DNA of 64,000 nt from Batkoa obscura (GCA_030770535.1 JASVEC010000004.1:1550001-1614000); one strand, 5' to 3'; shown: positions 40,501 to 53,907, counted from the stretch's first letter. The notes: generated from the sequence alone by a model not told the origin. Translations and numbers: made by a program.

Positions 40501-43500
40501 GGCTTACTACAATTAGTAAGAAAATGGATCATACTCAAAAAAGAAGATCAAAATTTATGGCTAAATTAGTAGTAGATGGAGTTAATGACATATTACTTTG
40601 GGATAAAGTATCTGTTAATCTTGACCCATATTCGTTTAAATATTATGGTACAGCAATTGATTTTATTGTAGCGCTTCTGGTAGATAGAAAACATTACGAC
40701 CACATAAACATCTTTGTTTTAATGAGCTTAGATGCATTCCGTGTTACAGACCAAGCATTCAAGTGTATTGAAGAGCTATGGGGATTTGTAAATAACTACC
40801 TGTTAACGAAGCCTTTGGATGATCATGCAGCAGGAGAAGGGTCAGTCAAACACATCGAAAAAGTTTTAAATTCAATTTTAATTTTTTTAGAACAAATCAA
40901 TGTTTTTGACAATTATAATTCTTCACCACATTTAAACCCTTTTATACCAGATTTAGCCAAGCATGATCAAGATGTTGCTTTACCAAATGACATATTAACC
41001 AAAGTGCGTCCTCCATCATATAGGATATTAAAAGTAATATGGCAGAGTGATCAACTTAATAAACTTTCGAAAAATCATATTCGTTTACTCGTTGGTGCTT
41101 CTAATCATATTATAAGATCGTTAGCTCTAAAGATGAGTAGAAACCTGGCTTTCAACAGAATAGGGGATTCAGAATTTGATACCATGTTTTCAACTCGTAG
41201 AGAAGAAGCCACCGAAGAGAGAATTACACAATTGACTGATATGGGGTTCTCTAGAGCAGCTGCAAGGATTGCATTAACTAGAAGAGGAAACAACGTGACT
41301 CGCGCAGCAGATTATCTAATTGATAATCCGGCGATAGTAGCAGAGGCGGAATTTGAGGCCCCAACTGAAGATCAAAGGCAATCAGGCTTGGAAACTACTA
41401 ACACTGAAGGTTCGGACCATGGTTCAGAGTCTGCTGAGATAGAAGCCAACAATTCAAACCAAGATCAAGTTGATACTTTAGAGCATTTACCTTCACTTCA
41501 CTTTGGTTCTTTCTATTTAAAAGAGGAAGTTGCTAATATCCCAACCCCGAGCGAACTTGAAAAAATAAGCAATGATTTAATTTTAACAGCCTTAAGCCCT
41601 TCTATGAATCTCATAGATAACAACCATGATTGCATTTATCCTGTTCGTGACTTTTTCATAAATGCTTTTAGCGCCCCTTCTATCCATAATGACGTCTTAA
41701 CAAAATATATAAAAGAACAAATAGCTGATCTTCTAGACCAAAAAAATATAAGAAGGTATAAGCTTCTTTCTATCAGATTCAGACTTTTAGGATTTTTGCT
41801 TTATGATGAGTCAACTGTAAACATAGTTTTAGGAATCGCAAAGGATTTGACTAAGGATATTTATGCTATTGCAACGTCGTTAGATTTTAATTTTTGGCCG
41901 GACGATCAAGTTGGGTGTGTTGCTATTACTTTTGTACTTCTTGACATTTTATTAATGTATTCTGAGGTACCTGAGCTTGAGGAAGTTAGAGTTAAATTAG
42001 GGTGGTGGGATAATTCAACACTCAAAGATGTACCATTAATTGATAAAGATTTCTTATCTACCGATGAAAAGGCCAAACTAGTTAAAGTACTTTTAAAATG
42101 TATTGATCATAAGGATCAAGATTTAAAGCTTGCGATATTTCGTCTTTTAAGCCGTTTGACAAAATACGAGGAACTAACAAGCATATTTTTTGATGCAGAT
42201 GGTTTCAAGGTTTTAATGGAAGCATTGTATAAAGACACTGATACCCTTGGAGGAGTTCAAAAATACTTTGTTTCAATTTTTAGGCATTTGACTGAATCTA
42301 AATCATTATTATTGTATACTATGGAATCTATTATTAAGAGTATGTTTATCCACCCAAAAAACCGATTTACTGTAGATATCAATAACATGGTAAATGGAAA
42401 TGTTCAAATGATCTATAGGAATCCTAAACTATTTGTTGAAGCAGTTAATAATGTATGTACTATTAACGAATTTAACCCAAGTATCGCACCCCAATTGGTG
42501 CTACTTAATGACCAAGAAAAAGACCAAAATACATCTGAAAATCCGACCCAAGCAGTATCCATTCCCCCATTAGATACTTTGCCTATTTTGATGATTCACT
42601 TTTTAGCATTCCACCTTATGGAATATAGCAATACGGGCAAAAATTCGAATGGCCCTATCACCACCGATAGTGAAGAACATAAGATGGTTAGATGTACTAT
42701 CTTACACCTTTTGACCGAAATATTCTATTGTTTCTCTTCTTGTCGTGTCGAATATTTAACTTCTCGTAAGCATAAATTAATTGATAATATGATTCCAGAT
42801 TTCAAATTCTATACTTCAAGAACACAATTTATCACCTTTTTATTAAATGACCTTCTATTGATGAATGTAAAGGAAGCAAATGAAGAAGGTACTTTAGTAT
42901 ATGATGATGAACGAATGAATGCAGAATCAAATTGGACAATAATGTTATTATGTTCCTTTTTAAGTGGAACGAATGATGAGTTGATTGATTCAAAATCAAA
43001 TGAACTTGTTCCTATTCGTAAATTTATATTAGAGCTAATTGCCAAAGCATTTAATGAGGCTCTTTTGATTCCGGATGTTGATGTTAAATATGAGAAATTA
43101 ATGGTGTTATGTAATTTATGTTCAAAAATATTGACTGATAAAAAAACATTTTTTGCAGTTCCTACCCCTCGAGTTGACGAAAAAGTTTCAATTTCTATTG
43201 GTAAGATTATGCTGGATAAAAACTTTGTCCAAATATTTATCAATATCATTGATGATTTGGATTTGAACTACCCTGATCTTAACAAATTAGTATCAAGTAT
43301 TTTTGTTTGTTTAGATGCTATCTCTAAAATAGCAACAAAGCTTGGAGAAAAAAAAGTAAACGTCCAAGATTTAGAAAATAACGAAGAAATTGATGATGAC
43401 GATGATGAAATTTCATATTCTTCTAGTGGAGAAGATGAAGCTGAAGACATGCTTAGGAATTCGGCATTAGGCGTAATGTCAGGTTCTGCTAACATTGTTG

Positions 43501-46500
43501 AAGATGAAATCGATGATATAGATATGGATGACGAGGATATGCAAGATGAAATCGGATATTCAACCGATGCAAGTGATGAAAGCGATGACGATATGTCAGG
43601 AGCCAGTGATTTGGAAGATTCAGAATTTGATTCGCTTCTAGATATGGAAGACGTAGAAGGTGAAGAGTTGGATGAAGGTGACATTGAAGGGTCAATTGTA
43701 AATTCAGAAGATGATGAAGGCCAATGGCATGCGGAAATATACGACCCAGAAGATGAAGATGAAGATGAAGATGAAGAAGGAGGTACCCCAACTACGATTT
43801 CTGACCCTATGGCTGAAGACAACCCAGAGTTCCCATTACGTGAGCCTAATATGAATGCAGTTGATATAGATTTAGAAGATGATGACAACATGCTCCCAGA
43901 AACTGACTTTGGTTTTGATAATGATCTTCCGCACGTTATTTCCGGAACTTTCGAATTAGATCCAGAATCCACCTCAGTAAACATTCAACAATTTGCAGAG
44001 ATTGCTAGATTAGCTAGGTTCTTTATGAATCCAAGAGGAACCGGTAACCATGATCAACCTCCAAGAAGTTCATTGCTCCAATTCGATATATCAGCAAATA
44101 ACGAAATCGGTTCGCTTACTCTAGGACCTAACGGTGCCCAGGAATCCATATTTGGATTTAGAAGAAATGATCGAGCTGAAAGAACATTACATCCCCTAAT
44201 TTCAAATGAGAGGGTTGTGCCTCACCAATATAATCAGGATGGAAGTAGTGTTCATGGGCCTGGTATTAATGCGTCTCAAGGCCTACCTTCTGGACGCGCT
44301 GAATTTATTTCAAGAATTTTTGGTCGAGCAGCTGAACAGGGTGGACGAGGCGATCCATTTATGGATGGTCTCTTTGACGGAGTTAGAGGTTCTCTTAGAC
44401 AGAATGTTCATGGTGGTGCGTCCCCTTACTCATTCCCAGAAACAGGCCCACCACAAATCCCTCAAAAGCCTAGTTTCAAGGAACTTACTGTTAACTCTAC
44501 AGTCTTAAGATGGCGCTCAGAAATGAATGATCTTTGCTATTCAAATGTCCAAGAACAATGTAAAAGAATCATTCCATCTATTTTAAATGTCATGATTCCA
44601 AAACTCAAAGATATAAAACCAAGTGATTTAGAATCATCAAATACAGCTGAAACAGCTAATAAGGGTACTGGAACAAATGCTAGCAGCTCAAGCCGCAATC
44701 CCAGCATATATCCTTCTGATACTATGTTTTCCAATGAATCAAATCCTAGTCCTTTCCAATACGGAGTCAATGTATTCCCGATCGGCGGTTCAAGTCAAAG
44801 TAGAAGCCTGCTTGGCGTAGGCCAAAACAGGCTCTTTGGACAATCATCTAACCCATCGTTCCCACCTTTCTTCCCAAGGAATAGAACTTCCCAGCCATCA
44901 GATTTTTCTTTTGGATCTAATGAAAACAGGCCTTCGCAATCAACTGGTGATTCTTTGGAAGCTAATAGACCCTCAGAGTCAGCAGGCGCCTCTTTAAGAA
45001 CTGATAGATCTTCAGAATCAAGAGCTACCTCTGCTATACAAGAGCTTTTCGAAATAAGTGGCGATGGGCCTCCTGGTGAACCTGGTTTCTTACGAGCAGG
45101 CGGTGTTGATTTGGGGACTTTTACACTTGGACCTTCAGAATCGACTGATGAAGCTTCTGAGCTTATTTCAAATCGACCTCAAAGCGGGTTAGTTGTTAGA
45201 GAGGAGGCAGGAAATCCTGGAAACAACAATTCTGATTCTGTAAATAATAGATCAGAGGAACCATCAGCTTCTCAATCTGTAACTATTACTATACATGGCA
45301 ATGTCGTGGATATAACTAATACTGGTATAGACCCAACATTCCTGGAAGCTCTTCCTGATGATCTTAGACAAGAAGTCATCAGTCAACACTTTGAATCAAA
45401 TCCTAGCTCTGTTCCTGTATCAACAAGTAGAGGATTGGATTCTGAATTTCTTGAAGAGTTACCACAAGAAGTTCGCAGTGAAGTTCTACAAATCGAAAGA
45501 GATCAAAATGAACAGACTACTGAACAAGCAACAAATGAAAATCAAGATAGATCAGCTTTAGGTATTATTACAAATAATTTCCCAAGATTTGAAGCTTTAA
45601 ATAGCTCGAGAGCCACTAATCGAGAGCCACAAGGTTCACAGTATAGCCGGGATTTTGCTGACATGCTTCGATCTAGAGAACGTTTTGGAAGTGAAGCATT
45701 GCATAGAAGAGCAAGAAATCCCTTTTTAGGCCTGAACAGTAGAAGAAGATTCGGCGATGCTTATAGCCAAGACGAGAGTCCTAAAGAAGCTATTAAGATT
45801 GTCGATCACCAAGAGCTTGCCACTATATTTAGACTTTTATTCTTACCCTTTAATAGCAACAAAACTCTCATCTTTAAGGTACTTCATAACCTTAGTGAAA
45901 ACCCAGAGTCATGTGGAGAATTGATACTTTTGATAATATCTATCCTTCAAGACGGAGCTGAAAATCTTGAATCTATTGATAAAACACTTATTAGCTTATC
46001 ATTAAAACCAAAACAACTTAATTTATCTAAATCTATTATCCAAGCTTTAGAAAGTGATGTACCAAATTTAGTTCCACATAGATGTTTAGATTTACTCAAT
46101 AGTGTTTTTACACGTTGGAACCATGGGTTAAGATTGTTTATGAATGAATACGATCAGCTTGTATCTAGACGCCCTCAAAAGAAATCAAAGCATAAAAATC
46201 AAAACAGTAAACACCCGATTGTTTTATTAATAAGTTTGCTTGATCGTCCAAGATATTTAGACAATAACAAACTATTAGATCAACTTACCAACGTTGTCTC
46301 TATTGCATCTAGACAACTAGCTTCAATGGTTAAATACAATCAGAGTAAAGTAAAGGACGAGGCTGGTAGCGACAAAAAAGATTTAACTACTAGTAATTCA
46401 GTCACAAAGACTGACAATAAAGAGTTATCTACCAGTAACGTAACTACTAAAGAGCCATCTGGATCTACTGAAAATAAAACCATTAAGCCTACTTTCCGAC

Positions 46501-48414
46501 CACCACATATACACGATCATTGCTTAAAATCAATTATCATTGTGCTTACTTCTAATGAATGCTCCAATAAATCATTCCAGCACACCTTATCAGCAATACA
46601 ATCTCTTTCTATATTAGCTGGTGCCGAAAAGGTATTCGTTGATGAGCTTATAAAACAATCACATGCATTCTGCGATTTCATCTTAAAAGATCTTCAACTT
46701 TTAGAAAATTCAATAGAAACAGAAGAGTCAAGTGAAAGCTTGCAGAGTTTGATTGTTTCCAGGTTTTCGCCTGCTTCTTCTCATCAATCTAAGTTACTTC
46801 GTATGCTCAAAACTCTTGATTATATGCAATCACGTAAACACTCATTAAATAAACGTTCTGGGGAAACGGACAAAAACTCTATTTTCTCAAAATCAAATTT
46901 CAATCTTGGTACGCTTGATATATGGAATTTGCTAAGTCAAACTCTTGACAAAATCCAGGAGGGTGCTGAATTGTTCCACTTGGCCACAGCGTTGCTTCCT
47001 CTGATTGAAGCATTTATGGTTATATGTAAGCATAGTGGGGACATTGATTTGCACCTTAAACAAACAAGTGACCTTTCTGACGCCTCTAGTGAAAATATAT
47101 TCTATCAATTTACTGAAAAACATCGTAAGCTCCTTAATTCCATTATACGGAACAACCCTTCTTTAATGAGTGGTACATTCTCACTTTTAATCAAAAATCA
47201 CAAAGTACTTGATTTTGATAATAAACGTACTTATTTCAATCTACAACTACATAAGCGTACACCAACTCGTGAGGCCCACAATACTTTACAATTGAATGTG
47301 CGACGCCAATATGTGTTTGAAGACTCATTCCGTCAATTCCAAGGGAGAAATGGAAATGAAATTAAATACAGCAAGATCAATGTCAAATTCCATGATGAAG
47401 AGGGCGTTGATGCTGGAGGTGTTACTAGAGAATGGTTTACAGTACTTTCTCATCAAATGTTTGATCCAAACTACGCCTTGTTTATTAGCTCTTCAGTTGA
47501 TAAAGTTACCCATCAACCAAATAAGGCATCCCACGTTAATTCAGAGCATTTACATTTCTTTAAGTTTGTAGGTAGAATGATAGGAAAAGCAATATTTAGT
47601 GAAGTTACCTTAGATGCCTACTTTACACGTTCCTTCTATAAACATATTTTAGGAAAGCCAGTAGAATTTAAAGATTTAGAAGCCAATGATAAGCAATTTT
47701 ATGATTCAATGGTATGGACACTTGAAAATGATATAACTGAGCATATGTTTTTAACATTTTCCGATGATATTGAGATGTTTGGAGAAAAGAAAATCATTCC
47801 ATTAAAACCAGATGGTGAAAATATTCCAGTTACTGAAGAGAATAAGAAAGAATATGTTAAATTAATAACTGAATTTAGACTTTATACAGCTATTAAAGAT
47901 CAAATCGATAACTTCCTTACTGGGTTCCATGAAATTATACCAAAAGATTTGATAGCTATCTTTGATGAGCAAGAATTAGAATTACTTATATCAGGTCTTC
48001 CTGATATTGATATTGATGATTGGAAGAACAATACTACTTATCAAGGTTATACTCAATCTTCAGCTCAAATACAATGGTTTTGGAGAGCAGTTCGTAGTTT
48101 TGACCAATCAGAACGTGCTAAATTATTACAATTTGCTACAGGAACATCCAAAGTACCACTTGGTGGATTTAATAGTTTACAAGGATCGAATGGCGTACAA
48201 AAATTCCAAATTCATCGTGATTTTGCATCATCAAAACGATTACCTTCAGCACATACTTGGTAAGTATTCTATCTGTTTTATTTTGAATAAGATATTAATT
48301 TAATTTTCTAGCTTTAATCAATTAGATATTCCACAATATGAATCTTATGAAGAACTACGTCAACAATTATTGAAAGCTATAGAAGAATGTAGCACTGGGT
48401 TTGCTTTTAGTTAA
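37542..48414 (+). CDS. TOM1: TOM1/HUWE1-type giant HECT E3 ubiquitin ligase
   Basis: At least five exons (37542-37838, 37883-38666, about 38711-39792, 39835-48260, 48312-48414), about 3,560 residues. Order: armadillo-like N-terminus ([11 protein letters not shown]...[21 protein letters not shown], as in Tom1), DUF908/DUF913-type repeats, a UBA domain ([18 protein letters not shown], near 41225), a long acidic stretch (43390-43800), DUF4414-like region and a C-terminal HECT domain (about 47200-48414; [24 protein letters not shown]). The catalytic Cys codon is split by the last intron (TG|C, 48261-48311). Tom1 targets excess histones and ribosomal proteins in the nucleus. The start is unresolved: the acceptor at 37541 needs phase 0, while the best upstream ATG (37452, MLIKRLPNRKNI) reaches its donor in phase 1, perhaps from a homopolymer length error. 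Confidence 0.92.
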
Positions 48415-49712
48415 ACATTTTGTTATTATACTTAACCTCCTTCTTATAATCTGATATATTCTTAATAGCACAAATTTATATTCAATTTTAGAGTTTAAGT
48501 TTTTGTTTATTAATCCAGCTCAAAGATTTTAATTTTTGATTTTTACACTAAATAAATAAAATAAGCAATTTTTGTATTTGAATCTTATCTATACTTTAAA
48601 CTGACCTTTATTTATAAAAAGGATATGGGTGTAATTTAATAATAACTACTTTTGATGATCACTACACACATATTTCTGTTGGCATTTAGTTATATGAAAA
48701 CTGTGCTTCCAAACCTAGTCATACATTTTTGACCACCTTTTGAAAACAGATACTTAGGTTTGTTTTTTAAAGTAAAATTTAAATTAACGTTTAGATTTTG
48801 AGCTCAACTAGTTGTTGTATACCATGACAAGAATTATTCCTGTTGTACCCAAAGAGTAACCCAATCAAGAACAGAATGGAAGAAAATAGTTTAAAACCCA
48901 ATAATTTAAATTTACAAAAAACTCAAATTTTAATATTTATTAAAATGCTTAATAAAACCCAATAAATCATATTGCTTAACTGCTTTCACTAATAGGTAAA
49001 TTTTATTTATTAAATTTTAATAGATATTTAAATAAATGGATTTTATTAAAAATTATTGCATTCTAAGGTCTAATTAGTAGTTACTAATTAAGAGGTCAAA
49101 AAAACCTGATTGGAGGGAATACAATGGTAATTAGAAATAAAATAAACTTAGAAATTTAATGTATAAGTAATATTATTTAAAAAATAGTTATAAAATAATT
49201 AATACATGTAATTTTTTAATCAAATAATTTTAAGCAAATAAAAATTTAATAATAAATAAAAATATATTTTATTTTTAATACAAGTTATGTTTTTTTGTAA
49301 TTTATCTATACAAAAATAATAAATCAAAATAAAAATGTATTAAAAAAATAAGTTAAAAAAAAGTAAGTTTAAAGCAATAATATAAAAAAAATCAGTTATT
49401 AAGAACAATGTTAGCTTTTTAATAATTGTTTACATTACTGATATAATGCTAGATCTAACTTTTATAATTTTATCTATTTATTTTTAATTTATTTTTTTAT
49501 ATTAAATTTAAAATATCACTTATAATTTTCAAGTTTTTTTTAATATAATTTTTTAATTTGCTAAAAAAAACTTAATAAAATTAAATATTAATGAATATAA
49601 AAACAAAAACATGTATTTATTTTTATTTTTAAATAAAGCTAATATTTCAAAAGCAATATAAAACTTAGTGTAAAATTTGATGCTTAAAGTTTAATTGTTG
49701 TATATTAATTAT

Positions 49713-50259
49713 TGCAAAATATTGGTTCATCAGCTCTATAATTGATTATCACATAATAATCACTTAACTTGTTTACAAAACTAGTTGTAGTCTTGTAATC
49801 AATTTGACCATGATCCATATGATATAATCAATCCAGAGTTCCTTATTTAGATTTGCTGTGAGAATTCCTACCATCTAATCATGAAGAGCTTATTGTCCAC
49901 GTTTTAATGCCTATACTTGACAATTATAATAAGGAATGACTGTTATCATGTTCCTTATATATAGCCACCCAGTTGGAGTATAAAAGAGATTTTTCAACAT
50001 GATAACTCGAGGCTTTTTAACTGAATTACTCCCTGATATCGTACTATTAATAAAGCCACTAAGTCTTTCTGATAATATCTCACGTAGGTTTTACAGAGTA
50101 TTGTCTATTCTATTTGTTTTACATAGTTCGTAACTTATTGCGTATTATTCTTATTCATTTAAGTCTATCTTAGTTATATAAACTAAGACCGTTTGGCTCA
50201 AGGCAAGTTATCAACCAAGGACTGCTTTTGACTCCTACTACTGAGTACCGACTTTCACA
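49713..50259 (+). mobile_element. Solo LTR of an LTR retrotransposon, copy 2
   Basis: About 547 bp, same family and strand as 33387-33846, ending in ACTTTCACA, with the same TATAAAAG-bearing block. It is longer than copy 1 through an extra segment upstream of that block. No internal retrotransposon genes nearby. The central block is still very similar between the two copies while the first part has drifted, which suggests moderate age. Confidence 0.7.
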
Positions 50260-50934
50260 AAAATATAAAAAGTGTTTAAAAAAGCTGTTTTATAAAATAT
50301 AAAGCTATATTGATAATAATAAAAATATAAACAAATTTTAAAATTTATTTATTTAGTAAAACATTATATTCTTATTTAAAAATAACTATTATTTACAACC
50401 TTTAATCTTAGATAAAGCTGATAGTTAATAAGTTTTGATTTAAGTGATTAAAATAGTTTATAATTTATAAGCATAAAATATTAAAATATTATACAAAATA
50501 CTATAAGCATACAGTATTTATTGGCAAATTATACAAAATAACAATAAAAACATAATAAAAAAACAAACTAAATAACATATATAAGTTTTAATATAATAAT
50601 AAAATGTAGTAATATTTAAATATTTAAAAAATTAACTAAAAAATTAACTTTTATAGTTTTCATTACTTTATTAAACTATTTAAAACTTTTTTATTAAATT
50701 AATTTACATAAATAGGGTTATTTTATTTATAATGCTTTTAATTAAAATATAAAGATTCTGTAAATAATGACTTTTATACTTATAGTAAGTTTGTATTATA
50801 ATGTTATAATAATTATACTTATTAAAATAATTTGATAATAAATACTTTATTCTGATAATAAATATAAAAATTTTAAATTAAAAAATATTAATACATAATA
50901 TAAATAATTATTATAAATAAGCTTATAAAATATA

Positions 50935-51398
50935 ATTTAGTATATGAGGATGTTTTTTTTGACTTTACCGCTTTTTACATTTTTTAAGCGCTATTTGAGC
51001 GAAAAGATTGTTAGTAAAATTCTTAAACAAAAAAATACATTCCCATATTTGTTCATTATAAATCAAAGTTTATTTATATAAACATGTTTTTTTAAAATAT
51101 TATTATATTTATTATATTTATTATATTTATTATATTTATTAATTAAATCAAAGTATAAATAGTACTTTTCGAAAGTTATTGTGTTTCATCTTAGATATTT
51201 TTCATTAGGACACATATTGATAACAAGTTAACTTTGGATGGTAATATCTTTAACATTCGGATATAGATTTCATAATTTGAATAAATGCATCTATTTTTAT
51301 AACTCTAATAGATTATTTACACCAACTTATGGGATCATTGAAGCTTTACTGTTGGAAATATAGTCATTTATAAAATTTCAAATAATGTGTAAACACAC
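50935..51398. repeat. Left arm of a 464-bp near-perfect inverted repeat around the trypsin gene
   Basis: The reverse complement of 53445-53907 matches this arm almost base for base (I could find only isolated differences by eye). Outer boundary ATTTAGTATATGAGG; inner boundary GTGTAAACACA. A 98-bp element with its own ATAT duplication lies near the outer edge, and a four-unit TTATATTTA-type tandem is in the middle. Confidence 0.9.
50946..51044 (-). mobile_element. 98-bp short TIR element, copy 6 (inverted)
   Basis: 99 bp inside the left arm of the long inverted repeat, flanked by ATAT at 50942-50945 and 51045-51048. Confidence 0.8.
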
Positions 51399-51443
51399 TG
51401 TAGTTTGTAAGTATTAAAATTAGTAGTTTTAATGAAACAAATT

Positions 51444-51536
51444 GAGGTATTTTTTTTGACTTTACCACTTTTTACATTTTTTAAGCACTATTTGAGCGAA
51501 AAGATTGTTAGTAAAATTCTTAAAAAAATACATCCC
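51444..51536 (-). mobile_element. 98-bp short TIR element, copy 7 (inverted)
   Basis: 93 bp, lying 45 bp inside the left arm of the long inverted repeat. Flanks AATT and AAAT, an imperfect duplication. It has no mirror copy on the right side. Confidence 0.75.
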
Positions 51537-52526
51537 AAATGTTATATATGATTCTACGAATATTATTTCATAAAAGTCAACTGTTAAAATCACAAAGCTC
51601 AATGATCAATCATAATGTTTATGGATAGTAAACTATCTAAAGAAAAACTTAGTTGACATAAGCCTACTCTATTGGTTATACTAACTTATCAAATTTATAA
51701 AAATATTATTATTAAATAATAATAATATTTTTTAATTGAAAAATGATATTAAAAGTTAGACTGAATTCTTTCAACGTTTATTCTCTTAATATTTCAAGAA
51801 ACTTTATAATAAAATTTCATAATAGTTTTTCAGTAGCGTTTATAATTTTAAGTCTAATTTATCAATTGTTATTATAAACGTGATTAATTTAATGTAATGT
51901 TATCAGAAACTGTCACCAGGTTTAAAAAGAGGGATTTTATTATTGTTTATATAAAAAATTGCAAAATAAGGGTTAAATGGATATTAAAATGTGTATAGTT
52001 AAATCTCGCTTAAACACAGGATAAAGTAAAGTTATAATTTATATAAAAAACTAAGGTCATTAAGCTACATAACCTTTAAATAAAAAGGTTTGGGGATGAT
52101 TTAATATAATTTTAAGAGATGGAAATTACATAATGAAATACTATTTAATTTTAAAATTGGATATATTTTTAATAAAGGCTGAGGTAATGATTTATTAAAA
52201 TCATATATGCTTCTTTAAACTTCATCTAGTACATCAATATATTTTTACTATACACATAAAGCTCCACCAAGCTACTTACAGCAAAATAGATGATCGTAAC
52301 CATGTAAAGTTCTATTTTACTTAGTAGGAATCATAAGATGCACTGAAATTAAGAAAACTTTTATAATATAGTTAGTGATCTTAATAGCTAACTAATCACG
52401 TATAATTCTGGACCATGAGTGAACTAATGTGATAAGTATTCAAAAAAAACAAAGTTTTATTAGCAGCAGAAACTAATATAAATACTATCTCAAAAGTAAA
52501 TTCATAACTTATCTAATAAGTCTAAA

Positions 52527-53297
52527 ATGAAATCTGCTCTTATCTTTACTTTACTCGGTGCTGCTATTGCTGCTGATATCCCATTCAAAACCCCACCTGG
52601 TCGTATTGTAGGTGGTTATGAAGTTTCTCCAAAATTTAAGTACCCATGGATGGTATCTTTAGCTTACGGAGGTTCTCACTCATGTGGTGGTACTTTATAT
52701 AATGGAAACACTGTTATATCAGCTGCCCACTGTGTCATTGGATCAACTTCATCATGGACTGCTCGTGTACATCGTCATAATTTAAATGCAAGTGAATCTT
52801 CCGAACAAGGAAAGACTTACAAAATCAAATCTCGTGTTTCTCATCCAAGCTATAATTCTAATACTAATGCTTACGACGTTTCTATCTGGAAGCTTAATAC
52901 CGCAACTGGGCCATCAACCGGTGTTAAACTTGATGCTGGTAACTATGCTAATACTGACAACACCCTCCTCAAAGTTATTGGATGGGGTACTACTTCTTCT
53001 GGTGGTAGCGTTTCACCAGTTCTTTTAGAAGTCAAAGTACCAGTATTCAATGCTGCCAAGTGTAAGCAAGTATACTCTGTCTTAGACACTAAGAGCCAAT
53101 TCTGCGCCGCCTATCCAGAAGGAGGTAAAGACTCTTGCCAAGGTGATTCTGGAGGTCCAATGTTCGTTGAAGAAGGTACCACTCCAGTATTGGTTGGTAT
53201 TGTCTCATGGGGTGAAGGTTGTGCTCTTAGAGGCAAACCAGGTGTATATACTCGTGCTTCAGCTGTTGCCGATTTCATTAACAAAAACTCTAGTTAA
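52527..53297 (+). CDS. Secreted trypsin-like serine protease (S1 family)
   Basis: Single exon, 256 residues. Signal peptide about 1-16 (MKSALIFTLLGAAIAA), short propeptide to Arg26, then mature IVGGYEVS, the classical activation site. Catalytic triad His68 (SAAHC), Asp117 (NAYDVSIWKL), Ser208 (CQGDSGGP). Asp202, six residues before Ser208, fills the S1 pocket, giving Arg/Lys specificity. Six Cys suit three disulfides. Unlike nearly all neighbours it has no intron, and its codons use many more C and G at third positions (GCC, CTC, TGC, ATC). Fungal trypsins are patchy and often linked to insect or plant pathogenicity. It lies between two near-identical 464-bp inverted arms. Confidence 0.95.
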   Translation: MKSALIFTLLGAAIAADIPFKTPPGRIVGGYEVSPKFKYPWMVSLAYGGSHSCGGTLYNGNTVISAAHCVIGSTSSWTARVHRHNLNASESSEQGKTYKIKSRVSHPSYNSNTNAYDVSIWKLNTATGPSTGVKLDAGNYANTDNTLLKVIGWGTTSSGGSVSPVLLEVKVPVFNAAKCKQVYSVLDTKSQFCAAYPEGGKDSCQGDSGGPMFVEEGTTPVLVGIVSWGEGCALRGKPGVYTRASAVADFINKNSS

Positions 53298-53444
53298 GTA
53301 TAACGATCCTTGAATAAAACTGAGTTTCAACATCATTTATTTATATAATTTATGCATCAATTATTAATTCATAAAGTACCATATAAGTAAGTCTATAAAT
53401 ATCACTAATTTCATGATAAAGTTGAATTGAAATAATAAATTCAA

Positions 53445-53907
53445 TGTGTTTACACATTATTTGAAACTTTATAAATGACTATATTTCCAACAGTAAAGCT
53501 TCAATGATCCCATAAGTTGGTGTAAATAATCTATTAGAGTTATAAAAATAGATGCATTTATTCAAATTATGAAATCTATATCCGAATGTTAAAGATATTA
53601 CCATCCAAAGTTAACTTGTTATCAATATGTGTCCTAATGAAAAATATCTAAGATGAAACACAATAACTTTCGAAAAGTACTATTTATACTTTGATTTAAT
53701 TAATAAATATAATAAATATAATAAATATAATAAATATAATAATATTTTAAAAAAACATGTTTATATAAATAAACTTTGATTTATAATGAACAAATATGGG
53801 AATGTATTTTTTTGTTTAAGAATTTTACTAACAATCTTTTCGCTCAAATAGCGCTTAAAAAATGTAAAAAGCGGTAAAGTCAAAAAAAACATCCTCATAT
53901 ACTAAAT
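53445..53907. repeat. Right arm of the 464-bp inverted repeat
   Basis: Inverse of 50935-51398. It starts about 150 bp after the trypsin stop codon. Together the arms enclose about 2.05 kb. Confidence 0.9.
53798..53896 (+). mobile_element. 98-bp short TIR element, copy 8
   Basis: 99 bp, mirror of copy 6 inside the right arm, flanked by ATAT at 53794-53797 and 53897-53900. Confidence 0.8.

Larger units (their letters stand above)
48415..52526. other. 4.1-kb intergenic region: solo LTR, left arm of long inverted repeat
   Basis: Extremely A/T-rich. It contains a solo LTR (49713-50259), the left arm of the long inverted repeat (50935-51398), and two 98-bp elements (50946-51044, 51444-51536). No gene recognised. 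The last few hundred bases should hold the trypsin promoter, with a TATA-like TATAAATA at about 52477. Confidence 0.65.

Noticed and set aside
43268-43984. 238-codon Ser-rich antisense frame
   Set aside because: It is the mirror of the acidic Asp/Glu-coding stretch of the HECT ligase (GAA/GAT read backwards as TTC/ATC/TCA); no independent features.
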